A stretch of DNA of 64,000 nt from positions 124,001-188,000 of the forward strand of contig SVLI01000002.1 of NCBI GenBank assembly GCA_015068035.1, written 5' to 3'. The translations under genes and the position numbers were made by a program. Of the stretch, positions 27,888 through 36,254 are shown one piece after another; the stretch's first letter is position 1, and each line of letters begins with the position of its first letter. The notes under the pieces were generated by a model. That model worked only from the letters and a program-made list of their open reading frames with translations. It was not told the origin of the DNA and made no database searches. This DNA is from Oscillospiraceae bacterium (lineage in GTDB: Bacteria; Bacillota; Clostridia; Oscillospirales; Oscillospiraceae).

Positions 27888-28429
27888 CAACCGCAAGCAA
27901 GATTACTTTGTTCCGCATCGTGCTGATTCCGGTTTTTTTCGTGCTGATGCTGATCAGATTCCCCGGCCATGACTGGGCCGCCCTCGGCGTTTTCATCGTG
28001 GCCAGCCTCACCGATATGCTGGACGGTCATGTCGCGCGGAAGTACGGCCAGACCTCCAACTTCGGCAAGTTTCTTGACCCGCTGGCCGACAAGCTGCTGG
28101 TCATCGCAGCGCTTTTGGTCTTTGTTGCCAACGGGCAGATGGCCTGCTGGGCAGCCATGGTCATCATCACGCGCGAGCTAGCCGTGACAGGGCTGCGCCT
28201 CGTCGCGATGGAAAGCGGCCTCGTAATCGCCGCCGGACGCAGCGGCAAGGTGAAAACCTTTGTCTCCATGGTCGGCATCTGCATCATGATCCCGGAATGG
28301 AAAAACACGGCGATCATCGGTTCTTTCGATCTCAACTGGCTGATCGTCATTCTCATGCTGGTGACGACTGTGTATTCCGGCGTGGAATACTTTGTCAAGA
28401 ACATCAAACTGCTCAAACACGATAAGTAA
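27884..28429 (+). CDS. pgsA: CDP-diacylglycerol-glycerol-3-phosphate 3-phosphatidyltransferase
   Basis: Membrane enzyme making phosphatidylglycerolphosphate, 181 residues, with about five hydrophobic segments. The CDP-alcohol phosphotransferase signature D-G-x2-A-R-x8-G-x3-D-x3-D is intact between residues 48 and 70 (DGHVARKYG through FLDPLADK). ATGA overlaps the rimO stop, so translation is coupled. A strong terminator follows and closes the recA-recX-rimO-pgsA unit. Confidence 0.94.
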   Translation: MTTASKITLFRIVLIPVFFVLMLIRFPGHDWAALGVFIVASLTDMLDGHVARKYGQTSNFGKFLDPLADKLLVIAALLVFVANGQMACWAAMVIITRELAVTGLRLVAMESGLVIAAGRSGKVKTFVSMVGICIMIPEWKNTAIIGSFDLNWLIVILMLVTTVYSGVEYFVKNIKLLKHDK

Positions 28430-28443
28430 ACATACCGCAAGCA

Positions 28444-28486
28444 GAAAGGGCCGGACGAAAACTTCGTCCGGCCCTTTCTTGTTTCT
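28444..28486 (+). terminator. Terminator after pgsA
   Basis: GAAAGGGCCGGACGAA (28444-28459) pairs with TTCGTCCGGCCCTTTC (28463-28478), followed by TTGTTTC. Confidence 0.9.
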
Positions 28487-28520
28487 CGATTATAATTTAT
28501 TGATTTTCGATAAATATTTC

Positions 28521-28549
28521 TTGACTTTCGGAATTCAGCCCGTTATACT
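28521..28549 (+). promoter_or_regulatory. Sigma-A promoter of DUF2975-XRE genes
   Basis: TTGACT (28521-28526), 17 bases, TATACT (28544-28549), about 30 bases before the start codon. Confidence 0.8.
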
Positions 28550-28581
28550 ACGAGGCAGATACAGGAAACGGAGGAAAAGCT

Positions 28582-29061
28582 ATGAAGCAAAAAGATATGT
28601 CCGTATGGCTGCATGTCATCGTCATTTTGGTTGGGGCTGTGGTGCTGTTTCTCGCGCTTGCGGTTGTGCCGCGGTTCGGCAGAGGGGTTGTGCGGGTAAA
28701 CCCGATGATGGAGCCTTATTACCTGCCCTGCCTTGTGTTCTGCTGGGTTTCGGTTTTACCGGTGCTCGCTGCGCTCGTGCTCAGCTGGCAGATTTTCTCT
28801 GAGATCGGGCGGGACAACAGTTTCTGCATCGCCAACGCGCGGCGTCTTCGGTCGATCAGCTTTCTGGCGCTGGCAGACACGGTGCTGTACGTCATTGTCA
28901 CCGCCGTGCTCAGTTCTCTCGGCGCGCTCCATCTGGCCTCTTTCGCGGCGCTCTCATGTGTCGTGTTTTTAGGGCTGGCGATCACGGTCATCACGGCCGC
29001 GCTCTCTTACCTAACGCGGAAAGCCGCGGACATGAAGACCGAAAACGATCTGACGATTTGA
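28582..29061 (+). CDS. DUF2975 membrane protein
   Basis: 159 residues with four transmembrane segments (about 9-30, 48-70, 92-115, 122-145). IFSEIGRDNSFCIANARRLRSISFLALADTVLY between TM2 and TM3 is the DUF2975 family pattern. GGAGGAAAAGCT precedes the ATG. It sits directly before a small XRE regulator, a pairing common in Firmicutes, where the membrane protein is thought to influence the regulator. Function is not established. Confidence 0.85.
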   Translation: MKQKDMSVWLHVIVILVGAVVLFLALAVVPRFGRGVVRVNPMMEPYYLPCLVFCWVSVLPVLAALVLSWQIFSEIGRDNSFCIANARRLRSISFLALADTVLYVIVTAVLSSLGALHLASFAALSCVVFLGLAITVITAALSYLTRKAADMKTENDLTI

Positions 29062-29071
29062 GGGGCGCCGT

Positions 29072-29281
29072 ATGGGAATCATTGTCAATCTGGATGTTAT
29101 GCTGGCAAAGCGGAAGATGAGCCTCACGGAGCTCTCCACTCGCGTGGGGCTGACCATGGCCAACCTGTCCGTGCTCAAAACGGGCAAGGCCAAGGCCATC
29201 CGTTTTTCCACTCTGGAGGCGCTTTGCAGCGCGCTGGACTGTCAGCCCGGCGATCTGCTGGCGTTTGAAGAAGATAACTAA
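29072..29281 (+). CDS. Small XRE-family (YozG-like) regulator
   Basis: Helix-turn-helix protein of 69 residues, essentially one Cro/CI domain. NLDVMLAKRKMSLTELSTRVGLTMANLSVLKTGKAKAIRFSTLEALCSALDCQPGDLL matches the YozG type that accompanies DUF2975. The ATG lies 11 bases after the DUF2975 stop, with GGGGC near the start. It probably regulates its own small operon, but no operator was identified. Confidence 0.87.
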   Translation: MGIIVNLDVMLAKRKMSLTELSTRVGLTMANLSVLKTGKAKAIRFSTLEALCSALDCQPGDLLAFEEDN

Positions 29282-29320
29282 AGCCCGTTCTACAATCTGT
29301 TCTGTAAGGAGGTTTGAAAC

Positions 29321-30871
29321 ATGGACGAACTGAACAGACCGCAATCACAGGAAAATTCCGCGCTGCCGACTCCGCCGGCACCCCCTTACGAAGCCGCGCC
29401 GCAGCGGCCGCCCTTGCGCTTCACGGTCAAGGACTGGCTGTTTATTCCGGCGGCGCTGCTGCTGGGCTGGCTTTGCATGGGCGCATACAACGCCACGTCC
29501 TTTTTGGACTACGGCCCCGCCGGTCTCGGCGTCACGGTCTTTGTCACGGCGCTGCTCGCCGCCGTTTTTGTGCGGCTGGGCAAAAAGGTGCAGCTGAATA
29601 CCTTTTCGATTTTCTGCGCTGCATGCGCCTTTTTGCTCGGCCTGAGCTGCTTTCTGGGCGGCAATGCAGCTATGTATTTCCTCAACGCCTTCATCACGCT
29701 CGCCGTCGGCATCCTCGCCGTGTTCTCCCTCTCCGGGCAGCTCCGAAAGCCGAATGCCACGCTCTCGCAGTTTGGGGAGGCGATGGGGCTCTTCTTCAAG
29801 TCCATCTTCCGCTATTCGTTCACGCCCTTTCGCGCCCTGGGCTCTCTGCGGCGCGGGGACAAAAAACGCACTTACGGCATCCTGATCGGCCTGCTCTGTG
29901 CGATCCCGGTGCTGGCGATCGTGCTGGCGCTGCTCATCAGCGCGGATTCGGTGTTCTCCGGCATGTTCACGAACATCGGGGACTGGCTGGGCGATACGGA
30001 TTTCCCGCGCTGGCTGTGGAAAGCCGTTCGCGTTGTCCTTGTGGGGCTGCTGTTCTTCTCGGGGCTGTATTTTCTCACGCAGACGCGCAGCGCGCCGCAG
30101 CAGGCGCAGTCCGATGCGCAGGAAACGAAGCAGCCGCACGCAGCCGCGCCTTTTGTGACAGTCCTTGTCCTGCTGGACATCGTTTACGTCGTCTTCTCCG
30201 TCATCCAGATCGTGTTTCTTTTTGGCGGTGCGGAGACGGCGACGATGCAGGGCGGCTATGCCCAGTATGCCCGCAGCGGCTTTTTCCAGCTCGTCGCGGT
30301 CGCGGCAATCAATCTCTGCACGGTGCTGCTCACCGTCCTTTGGGCGAAACGCTGCACGGAAAGCGGCCGTCTCGCGCTGCGCGTTTTAGCGCTTGTGCTG
30401 CTCGGCCTCACGCTCATCATCCTTGCCAGCGCCGTGTTCCGGATGTCGCTGTATATCTCGGTCTACGCGCTGAGCATGCTGCGACTGCTGACGCTTTGGG
30501 CCATGTTCGTTATCCTCGTGAGCATCTTTGCCGCTGCATGGAAGACGCTGCATCCGGAGTTCAACTTCTGGCGCGTGCTGTTTGTGGTGGCGCTCTGCTC
30601 CTGGACGCTGCTCTCCCTGATCGGGCCGATGCGCATCATCGCGGAATACAACGTCAGCGCCTTCATAAGCGGACAGGTCGCGCAGTTTGACCTCCAGTAT
30701 TTCGAGGCCGCTATCGGCTGGAACGGAGAAATTCTGCCCGCGCTGCGCCGTTTGCAGGAGAGCGGGATGTACTCCAACGCCAATGAGCTGAAGTGGGCGA
30801 TCTCCCGTGTGCAAAATAACAGCGACGTAATTTGGACGCATCTGCACCTGCACGACCTCCTGCCGCGCTAA
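29321..30871 (+). CDS. DUF4153/DUF4173 multi-pass membrane protein
   Basis: 516 residues with about 12 hydrophobic segments after a proline-rich cytosolic N-terminus (about 1-35). YAQYARSGFFQLVAVAAINL in the second half is the signature I associate with DUF4173. AAGGAGG lies 8 bases before the ATG. It follows the XRE gene by 40 bases and may belong to the same transcript. No function is known. The C-terminal ~60 residues are soluble, ending in HLHLHDLLPR. Confidence 0.8.
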   Translation: MDELNRPQSQENSALPTPPAPPYEAAPQRPPLRFTVKDWLFIPAALLLGWLCMGAYNATSFLDYGPAGLGVTVFVTALLAAVFVRLGKKVQLNTFSIFCAACAFLLGLSCFLGGNAAMYFLNAFITLAVGILAVFSLSGQLRKPNATLSQFGEAMGLFFKSIFRYSFTPFRALGSLRRGDKKRTYGILIGLLCAIPVLAIVLALLISADSVFSGMFTNIGDWLGDTDFPRWLWKAVRVVLVGLLFFSGLYFLTQTRSAPQQAQSDAQETKQPHAAAPFVTVLVLLDIVYVVFSVIQIVFLFGGAETATMQGGYAQYARSGFFQLVAVAAINLCTVLLTVLWAKRCTESGRLALRVLALVLLGLTLIILASAVFRMSLYISVYALSMLRLLTLWAMFVILVSIFAAAWKTLHPEFNFWRVLFVVALCSWTLLSLIGPMRIIAEYNVSAFISGQVAQFDLQYFEAAIGWNGEILPALRRLQESGMYSNANELKWAISRVQNNSDVIWTHLHLHDLLPR

Positions 30872-31008
30872 AACAAGGGGGGCTAAAGGCAGGCATGCGC
30901 AAGCTTCAAAGCACACAAGCGCCGCGCTTCCGCCCTGTCTGGCTGCACAAACAAATCACTTTGGGATGAACCCATCCCCACTCCCCACCGACGGAAGGAG
31001 GAAAACAC

Positions 31009-31584
31009 ATGCCCAATTCACGGTCTGTCCGTGCTTCGACAAGCAGACGGGCATTGATCAAATTGTTGTCCGTCGCGCTTCTCCTTTGCATCTGCGTTTC
31101 GCTTTCGGGCTGTTCGCTGCATTCCCTGGTCGGAGACGGTCGCGGAGACTGGACGCTGGAACTGTTCGGCGGTTATGCAATCGTTAAAGTCAACTCGTAT
31201 TGCATCAATCTGGTGCGTTTATTGGAGGACGGCGCAGGCAGCACGTATATCATCCCGAACTTCTTTGTTCAGGGATTTCAGACATCCGAGCCGTATATTC
31301 TGCTCAAAGGCATCCGCTGTGAGGGTGAATTTGCCACAGACATAGAACGAAATGCAACGGATTACAGCTACTATCTTTTCAACACCGCAGACGGGATGCT
31401 TGCAGGCCCCTATGCATCGTTTGACGAGCTTGCTCATTCCTGCGCTGACCACGCGCTGCTCGTGCAGGACACATGGCTCAGCCCGCAATCGCTCGTAAAC
31501 GGGATAGAGCCGAAGCGCGGCGAGCACGGAAACACTTATTATTATTGCAAGCCGGAAACGGCAGTTGCCGCAAGCGCGGCATAA
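31009..31584 (+). CDS. Putative lipoprotein, unknown
   Basis: 191 residues. A basic N-terminus (RSVRASTSRRALIK) leads into a hydrophobic stretch and the lipobox LSGC, with the acylated cysteine at 35. AAGGAGG lies 7 bases before the ATG. The mature part is about 155 residues and contains several Tyr-rich segments (DYSYYLF, NTYYYCK); I recognise no domain. It is followed by a 128-base gap holding the spoIIGA promoter, so it is unlikely to belong to the sporulation operon. The 137 bases upstream show no clear promoter. Confidence 0.6.
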   Translation: MPNSRSVRASTSRRALIKLLSVALLLCICVSLSGCSLHSLVGDGRGDWTLELFGGYAIVKVNSYCINLVRLLEDGAGSTYIIPNFFVQGFQTSEPYILLKGIRCEGEFATDIERNATDYSYYLFNTADGMLAGPYASFDELAHSCADHALLVQDTWLSPQSLVNGIEPKRGEHGNTYYYCKPETAVAASAA

Positions 31585-31672
31585 ACAATTCCGGTGCGCT
31601 GCTTCATCCATCCGCGATGCGCTTTCGGGAAGCGATTGCAAAGCAAAATTCAATCTGACTGTGCAGAGTCCT

Positions 31673-31706
31673 TTCGACTGCATTTTTTCGTCCATGCTCC
31701 TATACT
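31673..31706 (+). promoter_or_regulatory. spoIIG-type Spo0A-dependent promoter
   Basis: TTCGACT (31673-31679) matches 6 of 7 bases of the inverted Spo0A box TTCGACA and also serves as a -35-like hexamer. TATACT (31701-31706) follows after a 22-base spacer. In Bacillus the spoIIG promoter has the same unusual 22-base spacing with a 0A box over the -35. Only 6 bases separate the -10 from the spoIIGA start codon. Confidence 0.6.
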
Positions 31707-31712
31707 TGGGGC

Positions 31713-32540
31713 ATGGACGTCATTTATGTAGACAGCCTGTTTATCCTCAACGCCGTAATTGACTACTTCATCCTGCTCGCTGCGGCGCGGCTTTGTCCCC
31801 ATCCGCCAAGGCGAGGGCGTCTCGCGCTGGCCGCGGGCTTCGGGGGTCTGTATGCGGTTATCTCCGTTCTGCCCGCTTTTGCTTTCCTGCGCTTTGCGCT
31901 GATGAAGCTGCTCTGCGGCGAGGCGATGGTGCTCATCGCGTTCGGCGGGCAGGGTCGGCTGCTGCGCACAAGCGTTGTGTTCCTGGCGGTTTCAGCGGCT
32001 TTCGGCGGCGCAGTCTGGGCGATCAGCATGTTCTTCAACGGATTTTTCCCAGCGCAGCCTTACATACCCGTTTCGATGCCGATGCTCGCCGTGTCCTTTT
32101 CGATCTGCTACCTCGCCGTCTCCCTCGTGTTCCGGCGCATCGGCGGGCGGGCGGAAAGGAAGCTTCTGCGCGTGGAAATCACGCTCTCCTCGCGCAGCGT
32201 AGCTTTCACCGCGCTCTCGGACACGGGAAACGAGCTGCATGAGCCGGTTTCCGGCGCGCCGGTCATCACGGCGGAGGCTGCCGCGCTCGCCCCGCTGCTG
32301 CCGCCCGGAATTGAGCTCACCGGGGATGCGGAAACCGATTTTCAGCTTCTCGCGGAGGACGCGGCGCTTCGCGCCCGCTTGCGGCTCATCCCCTACGCCG
32401 CCGTCGGCGTGAACGCCGGGATGCTGCTCGCGCTGCGGCCGGATCGGGTCACCGTGGACGGCAGGGCGGCCGGAGCGCACTTCGTTGCGTTCTCCCCGAA
32501 CACGCTGTGCGCGGACGGAGAGTATCAGGCTGTCATCTGA
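31713..32540 (+). CDS. spoIIGA: Sigma-E processing peptidase SpoIIGA
   Basis: Membrane aspartic protease that cleaves pro-sigma-E in the mother cell at septation, 275 residues. The N-terminal half has five hydrophobic segments starting [20 protein letters not shown], as in the family. The soluble C-terminal protease domain carries [13 protein letters not shown], with the catalytic Asp at about 170. No Shine-Dalgarno sequence is seen before the ATG, and the predicted transcript would start at or next to the start codon, so translation may be leaderless. It lies 32 bases upstream of sigE, the classical spoIIG arrangement. Confidence 0.93.
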   Translation: MDVIYVDSLFILNAVIDYFILLAAARLCPHPPRRGRLALAAGFGGLYAVISVLPAFAFLRFALMKLLCGEAMVLIAFGGQGRLLRTSVVFLAVSAAFGGAVWAISMFFNGFFPAQPYIPVSMPMLAVSFSICYLAVSLVFRRIGGRAERKLLRVEITLSSRSVAFTALSDTGNELHEPVSGAPVITAEAAALAPLLPPGIELTGDAETDFQLLAEDAALRARLRLIPYAAVGVNAGMLLALRPDRVTVDGRAAGAHFVAFSPNTLCADGEYQAVI

Positions 32541-32572
32541 ACCCACTTTGCCACGCTCAAAAGGAGGTGCCT

Positions 32573-33313
32573 GTGAAGCGCAAATCCAAACAGATCCTGC
32601 ATCGGCTGCGCGCGGCGCGGCTGATGCGCAAGGCCGCACGACGGCTGAATCTGCCGTTGCCCGGCAATGTGCTGTACATCGGCGGAAGCGACACGCTGCC
32701 GCCGCCGCTGAACAAGGAGCAGGAGGCAGCGGCGCTCGATGCGCTGAAAAGCGGCGACGCACTCGCGAAAAAGACGCTCATTGAGCACAATCTGCGCCTT
32801 GTGGTCTACATTTCCCGCCGCTTTGAAAACACCGGCGTCAATCTGGAAGATCTCATCTCCATCGGCACGATTGGGCTCATCAAAGCCGTCGGCACATTTC
32901 AGCCGGAGAAGAACATCAAGCTTGCGACCTATGCCTCCCGCTGCATTGAAAACGAAATTCTCATGCATCTGCGCAAGATCAGCGCGCAGCGCGCGGAGGT
33001 CAGCTTTGACGAGCCGCTCAACACGGACTGGGACGGCAACGAGCTGTTGCTTTCGGACGTGCTCGGCACGGACGATGACGAGGTGTCCCGCCCGCTCGAG
33101 GACGATGTGGACCGCCAGCTGCTTCTGCAGGCTGTGAGCCGCCTGTGCGAGCGGGAAAAGAAGATCATCACGCTGCGCTTCGGCCTCGGCGGCAGGCCCG
33201 AGCGCACACAAAAGGAGGTTGCTGACCTGATGGGCATCTCCCAAAGCTACATCAGCCGCCTGGAAAAACGCATCATCTCGCGCCTGCGGCGGGAGATGAT
33301 CCAGCAAATGTAA
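32573..33313 (+). CDS. sigE: RNA polymerase sporulation sigma factor E
   Basis: Mother-cell sigma factor made as an inactive precursor, 246 residues. The GTG at 32573 has AAGGAGG 6 bases upstream. The basic N-terminal extension (about 1-35) is the pro-sequence; [13 protein letters not shown] matches the processing region. Region 2 ([37 protein letters not shown]), [36 protein letters not shown] and the region 4 helix-turn-helix ([22 protein letters not shown]) are nearly identical to Bacillus SigE. A terminator follows. sigG, the usual third gene, is absent. Confidence 0.97.
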   Translation: MKRKSKQILHRLRAARLMRKAARRLNLPLPGNVLYIGGSDTLPPPLNKEQEAAALDALKSGDALAKKTLIEHNLRLVVYISRRFENTGVNLEDLISIGTIGLIKAVGTFQPEKNIKLATYASRCIENEILMHLRKISAQRAEVSFDEPLNTDWDGNELLLSDVLGTDDDEVSRPLEDDVDRQLLLQAVSRLCEREKKIITLRFGLGGRPERTQKEVADLMGISQSYISRLEKRIISRLRREMIQQM

Positions 33314-33325
33314 AACGGCAAAACA

Positions 33326-33361
33326 AAAAGACAGCGCAATCATTCGATTACGCTGTCTTTT
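33326..33361. terminator. Bidirectional terminator, sigE / ruvX
   Basis: AAAAGACAGCG (33326-33336) pairs with CGCTGTCTTTT (33351-33361). A or T runs on both sides let it serve the converging sigE and ruvX transcripts. Confidence 0.85.
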
Positions 33362-33414
33362 GCATACAACTGTTTTTCGTCCACCGGACAAGTCCGGGGA
33401 GGATGCCCCTCGCG

Positions 33415-33825
33415 CTATCTTTTTTCGCCAAGGTAAGATTCCAGAATCAGCGAGGCGGCAACGGCGTCCACCGTCTCTCTGTGCCGCTTCATGCGCTTTC
33501 CGTTTTCGTGGAGGATGCGGTGTGCATCAATGGTCGTGCGTCGCTCATCGCGCAGCAACACCTCCGTCGCGCCGGCCTCTTCCAGCAGAGCTTTGAACTG
33601 CCTGCTTTTCTCCGCGCGCGGACCTTCGCTGCCGTCCATATTCTTCGGCAGGCCGAGCACGATGGTGCCGACCTCGCGTTTGCGTGCTTCTTCCACGATG
33701 CAGGAAGCTGCCCGCTCCATATTCCACTCTTGCAATGTCCAGGCCTCGCCGCAAAGCGTGCCTGTAAGATCCGATACGGCAAGCCCGATGCGGGCATCCC
33801 CGTAGTCGATCGCCATTATGCGCAT
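33415..33825 (-). CDS. ruvX: RuvX/YqgF family nuclease
   Basis: RNase H-fold protein of 136 residues acting in pre-16S rRNA 5'-end maturation, formerly called a Holliday-junction resolvase. The N-terminus IMAIDYGDARIGLAVSD carries the first catalytic Asp. VLGLPKNMDGSEGPRAEK and LRDERRTTIDA hold further active-site residues, and the last acidic residue is in ETVDAVAASLILESYL. It ends 22 bases downstream of folT and is probably the last gene of the folC-folT-ruvX run. Confidence 0.93.
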   Translation of the reverse strand: MRIMAIDYGDARIGLAVSDLTGTLCGEAWTLQEWNMERAASCIVEEARKREVGTIVLGLPKNMDGSEGPRAEKSRQFKALLEEAGATEVLLRDERRTTIDAHRILHENGKRMKRHRETVDAVAASLILESYLGEKR

Positions 33826-33847
33826 AAGCCTTTCCTGTCCGGACGCG

Positions 33848-34441
33848 TTATTCCTGCGCGTCCTCTTCCTTTACTACCTGCACTTTCGTGCGGTCCACAT
33901 ATCTCACAAGGCCCAGCTTGCGAAGCTGTCTTGCAATGGGCACCAGAATGGGGATGAAGATCAGCTTCACAGCGCCCATTCCAAGCTCCTGCGGAATGCG
34001 GCTGATGAAGAAGCCCCAATAGGTCTTGCTGTCATAGAGCTGCGAAATCCACAGCGTGTTGAGAAACAGCGCAAAAATCACGCTGTTGGCCACAACCGGC
34101 ACAACCATGTTCCGCCAGAAGCGAACGCGATTCTTGTTGTCAAAAACCCTGGAGTTCTGATACAGGAAGAACCCGAACACCGCGCCCATCAGCGCGCCGC
34201 AAATGGAAAATCCGGGGTGATAGGGGCCAAACGGGAACAGCAGCGCGCCGATCAGGTCACCAAGACCGCCCACAATGGCGCCGCCGATGGGTCCGTAAAG
34301 CATCGCACCCATGAGAATCGGGATGAAGTTCAGTCCGATCTTCAGAAACGGGGTCTGAATGGAACAGAACCGGTTGAGGACAACTTCCATCGCAACCAGA
34401 ATGGCGCAATGGCAAATCGCGCGTAAACCCAGCTTTTTCAT
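33848..34441 (-). CDS. folT: ECF transporter S component, folate type
   Basis: Substrate-binding membrane subunit of an energy-coupling-factor importer, 197 residues with six hydrophobic segments. The start at 34441 follows AAAGGAG 11 bases upstream, placed directly after the riboswitch; longer in-frame starts lie inside it. GPIGGAIVGGLGDLIGALLFPFGPYHPGFSICGALMGAVFGFFLY is the conserved S-component core. The folate assignment rests on the tetrahydrofolate riboswitch upstream and folC just beyond. The shared EcfA/EcfT energising module is not in the window. Confidence 0.88.
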   Translation of the reverse strand: MKKLGLRAICHCAILVAMEVVLNRFCSIQTPFLKIGLNFIPILMGAMLYGPIGGAIVGGLGDLIGALLFPFGPYHPGFSICGALMGAVFGFFLYQNSRVFDNKNRVRFWRNMVVPVVANSVIFALFLNTLWISQLYDSKTYWGFFISRIPQELGMGAVKLIFIPILVPIARQLRKLGLVRYVDRTKVQVVKEEDAQE

Positions 34442-34452
34442 AATTATATTTT

Positions 34453-34496
34453 CTCCTTTCCTGGCCATTGCCACGAAAGGAGGTTCTTGCTCCTTA
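34453..34496 (-). promoter_or_regulatory. Expression platform of the THF riboswitch
   Basis: Minus strand: the folT ribosome binding site GAAAGGAG (34453-34460) can pair with CTCCTTTC (34475-34482). That anti-sequence can instead pair with AAGGAG (34490-34495), which directly follows the aptamer. The two folds exclude each other, which is what a translational switch requires. Confidence 0.65.
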
Positions 34497-34497
34497 G

Positions 34498-34592
34498 GTG
34501 GCAGCGGATGCGAATATGACACCGCGTCCAACGACTTCGTCCAGAGGCAACTTCCCATCCCCTGGCACTTTACGCGTCATACTCTACTCTGT
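34498..34592 (-). promoter_or_regulatory. Tetrahydrofolate (THF-I) riboswitch
   Basis: On the minus strand the segment reads AGAGTAGAGTATGACGCG, then AAGTGCC, GGGATGGGAAGTTGCC, TCTGGACGAAG, GACGCGGTGTCAT and GCATCCGCTG. This follows the conserved order of the THF riboswitch: GAGUAGA start, GCGUnAAGUG, GGGAUG, ACGAAG, GCGCGGUG and final GCAUCCGCU. The complementary GATGACGC-like arms close the long pseudoknotted fold. It lies 57 bases before the folT start codon, the known location for this class. Confidence 0.9.
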
Positions 34593-34650
34593 TGACGGAA
34601 CAATTCCGTCTCCCCAACGGGCCTTCTCCCGCCGGGCGCATAGGGCAAAT

Positions 34651-35931
34651 TTATTCTGCGATCTCCAACCCCCTTACTCTTGCCTCGCCTGCCATATACA
34701 GCGAACCGACGCAGCAGGCAATGCCGTTTGTCTCGGCGGCACGGCGCATCGAAACGCGCACCGCCTCTTCAATGCTTGCGCAAGCCGTCACCGGCTTGCC
34801 GTATTTCTTCAGCCGCTCCGCAAGCTCTTCGCTGCTCATGGCGCGGGGAGAATTTGGTGTTGCGGTGATATATTCGTCCGCTTCAATGTCAATAATATCC
34901 GTGAGGCTGTCCACATCCTTGTCCGCAAGAATGCCAACCATCATAATGTGATGCTCCTCGGGGAAATAGCGGCGCAGATTGTCGCGCACCGTCTCCGCGC
35001 ACTGCGGGTTATGGCCGCCGTCCACGATGAACCACGGATCGCGCGAAACGATCTCAAAGCGGGCGGGCCAAACCGTCTTGCGCATTCCCTCGCGCACGGC
35101 CTCTTCCGAAATGGCAACGCCGCGTGCACGCAGCGCCTCGATGGCCTCGAGCGCGACCGCTGCGTTATTGAGCTGATGCGCGCCAAGCAGCGGCAGCTGC
35201 ATATGGGCAAAGCCCTTGTAGGAAAAGACCTGTCCCTCGCGGCTGTCCCCTTCGGGAACGAGCTGCGTGAAGTCCGCAGGGCAGTAAACCGCCGCGCCCT
35301 TCTCCTCGGCCACGCCGCGGAAAACATCCATAACACTCTGCTTCTGGTCATAGGCCACGACCGAGCAGCCGGGCTTGATGATGCCGGCCTTCTCCGCCGC
35401 GATGAGCTCAACCGTGTCGCCGAGTTCCTTGGTGTGGTCAAGACCGATGTTGGTCAGCACTGCGACCTCTGTGTTCTCCACCACGTTTGTGGCATCCAGT
35501 CTGCCGCCCATGCCGACTTCCAGAACGACATAGTCGCAGCCCTTCCGCTTGAAATATTCAAAAGCAATTCCACTGACGATCTCAAACTCCGTCGGGCTGT
35601 CCTCCATACCCAGCGCAAAGGGCTTGATCAGCTCCGTAATCTCGCAGAGTTCGTCGTCCGTGATCATCTGGCCGTTGACCTGCATGCGCTCGTTGAACGA
35701 CCACAGATAGGGCGAGGTGTTCAGGCCGACGCAATAGCCCGCCTCCTGCAGAATGGAGGCGATCATGGACGCCGTGGAGCCCTTGCCGTTCGTGCCGGCA
35801 ACGTGGATGTATTTGCATGCCTTTTCCGGATTTCCGAGCAGGCGGAGCAGTTCCGAAACGCGTTCCAGACCCGGCCGGCTTCCGACCCAGTCCACGCTCT
35901 CGATAAATTCCATCGTCTCTTTTATATTCAT
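34651..35931 (-). CDS. folC: Folylpolyglutamate synthase / dihydrofolate synthase
   Basis: Mur-ligase-like enzyme that adds glutamates to folates, retaining them in the cell; 426 residues. The ATP-binding P-loop is HVAGTNGKGSTASM. NTSPYLWSFNERMQVNG and LEVGMGGRLDATNVV form the folate-side motifs, and the carbamylated-lysine region is AEKAGIIKPG. The C-terminal domain begins at about 290 with VDGGHNPQC. GGGGGTG lies about 9 bases before the ATG. It precedes the riboswitch-folT segment, so import, retention and sensing of folate are clustered. Confidence 0.95.
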   Translation of the reverse strand: MNIKETMEFIESVDWVGSRPGLERVSELLRLLGNPEKACKYIHVAGTNGKGSTASMIASILQEAGYCVGLNTSPYLWSFNERMQVNGQMITDDELCEITELIKPFALGMEDSPTEFEIVSGIAFEYFKRKGCDYVVLEVGMGGRLDATNVVENTEVAVLTNIGLDHTKELGDTVELIAAEKAGIIKPGCSVVAYDQKQSVMDVFRGVAEEKGAAVYCPADFTQLVPEGDSREGQVFSYKGFAHMQLPLLGAHQLNNAAVALEAIEALRARGVAISEEAVREGMRKTVWPARFEIVSRDPWFIVDGGHNPQCAETVRDNLRRYFPEEHHIMMVGILADKDVDSLTDIIDIEADEYITATPNSPRAMSSEELAERLKKYGKPVTACASIEEAVRVSMRRAAETNGIACCVGSLYMAGEARVRGLEIAE

Positions 35932-36009
35932 AAGGAGTGCACCCCCAAGTAATATTGCTGCAAAATCAGCATTTGCAGTCTGTCCCGCAGTCCATCCTGC
36001 TGATGATTT

Positions 36010-36038
36010 AGTGTATCACTGTATATACCGAAATGCAA
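36010..36038 (-). promoter_or_regulatory. Sigma-A promoter of folC
   Basis: Minus strand: TTGCAT (36033-36038), 17 bases, TACACT (36010-36015). The leader is about 75 bases. Confidence 0.6.
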
Positions 36039-36117
36039 GATTTTTTCTTGTAAAGCGCGCGGACTTGTGCGCACATTTTCCCCTGTAAATTCCTTGCATT
36101 TTTTCTGCAAAAAATGT

Positions 36118-36146
36118 TTGACTTTCCTGTTTTCATATGGTATAGT
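36118..36146 (+). promoter_or_regulatory. Sigma-A promoter of rpmG-secE-nusG
   Basis: TTGACT (36118-36123), 17 bases, TATAGT (36141-36146). Confidence 0.8.
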
Positions 36147-36254
36147 CATTTTACCTGTCGGCAGAGAGGTTTGTTTTTTTGCGCAAAAACCGCTTTGCTC
36201 ATACAGGGAGGCAGCTGGTCCCCTGATGGGCCAAATATAAAAGGAGGTGCCGAA

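Larger units (their letters stand above)
35932..36254. other. Divergent region folC / rpmG
   Basis: 323 bases without a gene. It holds the folC promoter (36010-36038, minus) and the rpmG-secE-nusG promoter (36118-36146, plus). The plus-strand leader of about 100 bases contains a small hairpin around 36207-36228 and the rpmG ribosome binding site. No riboswitch was recognised on the folC side. Confidence 0.6.
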
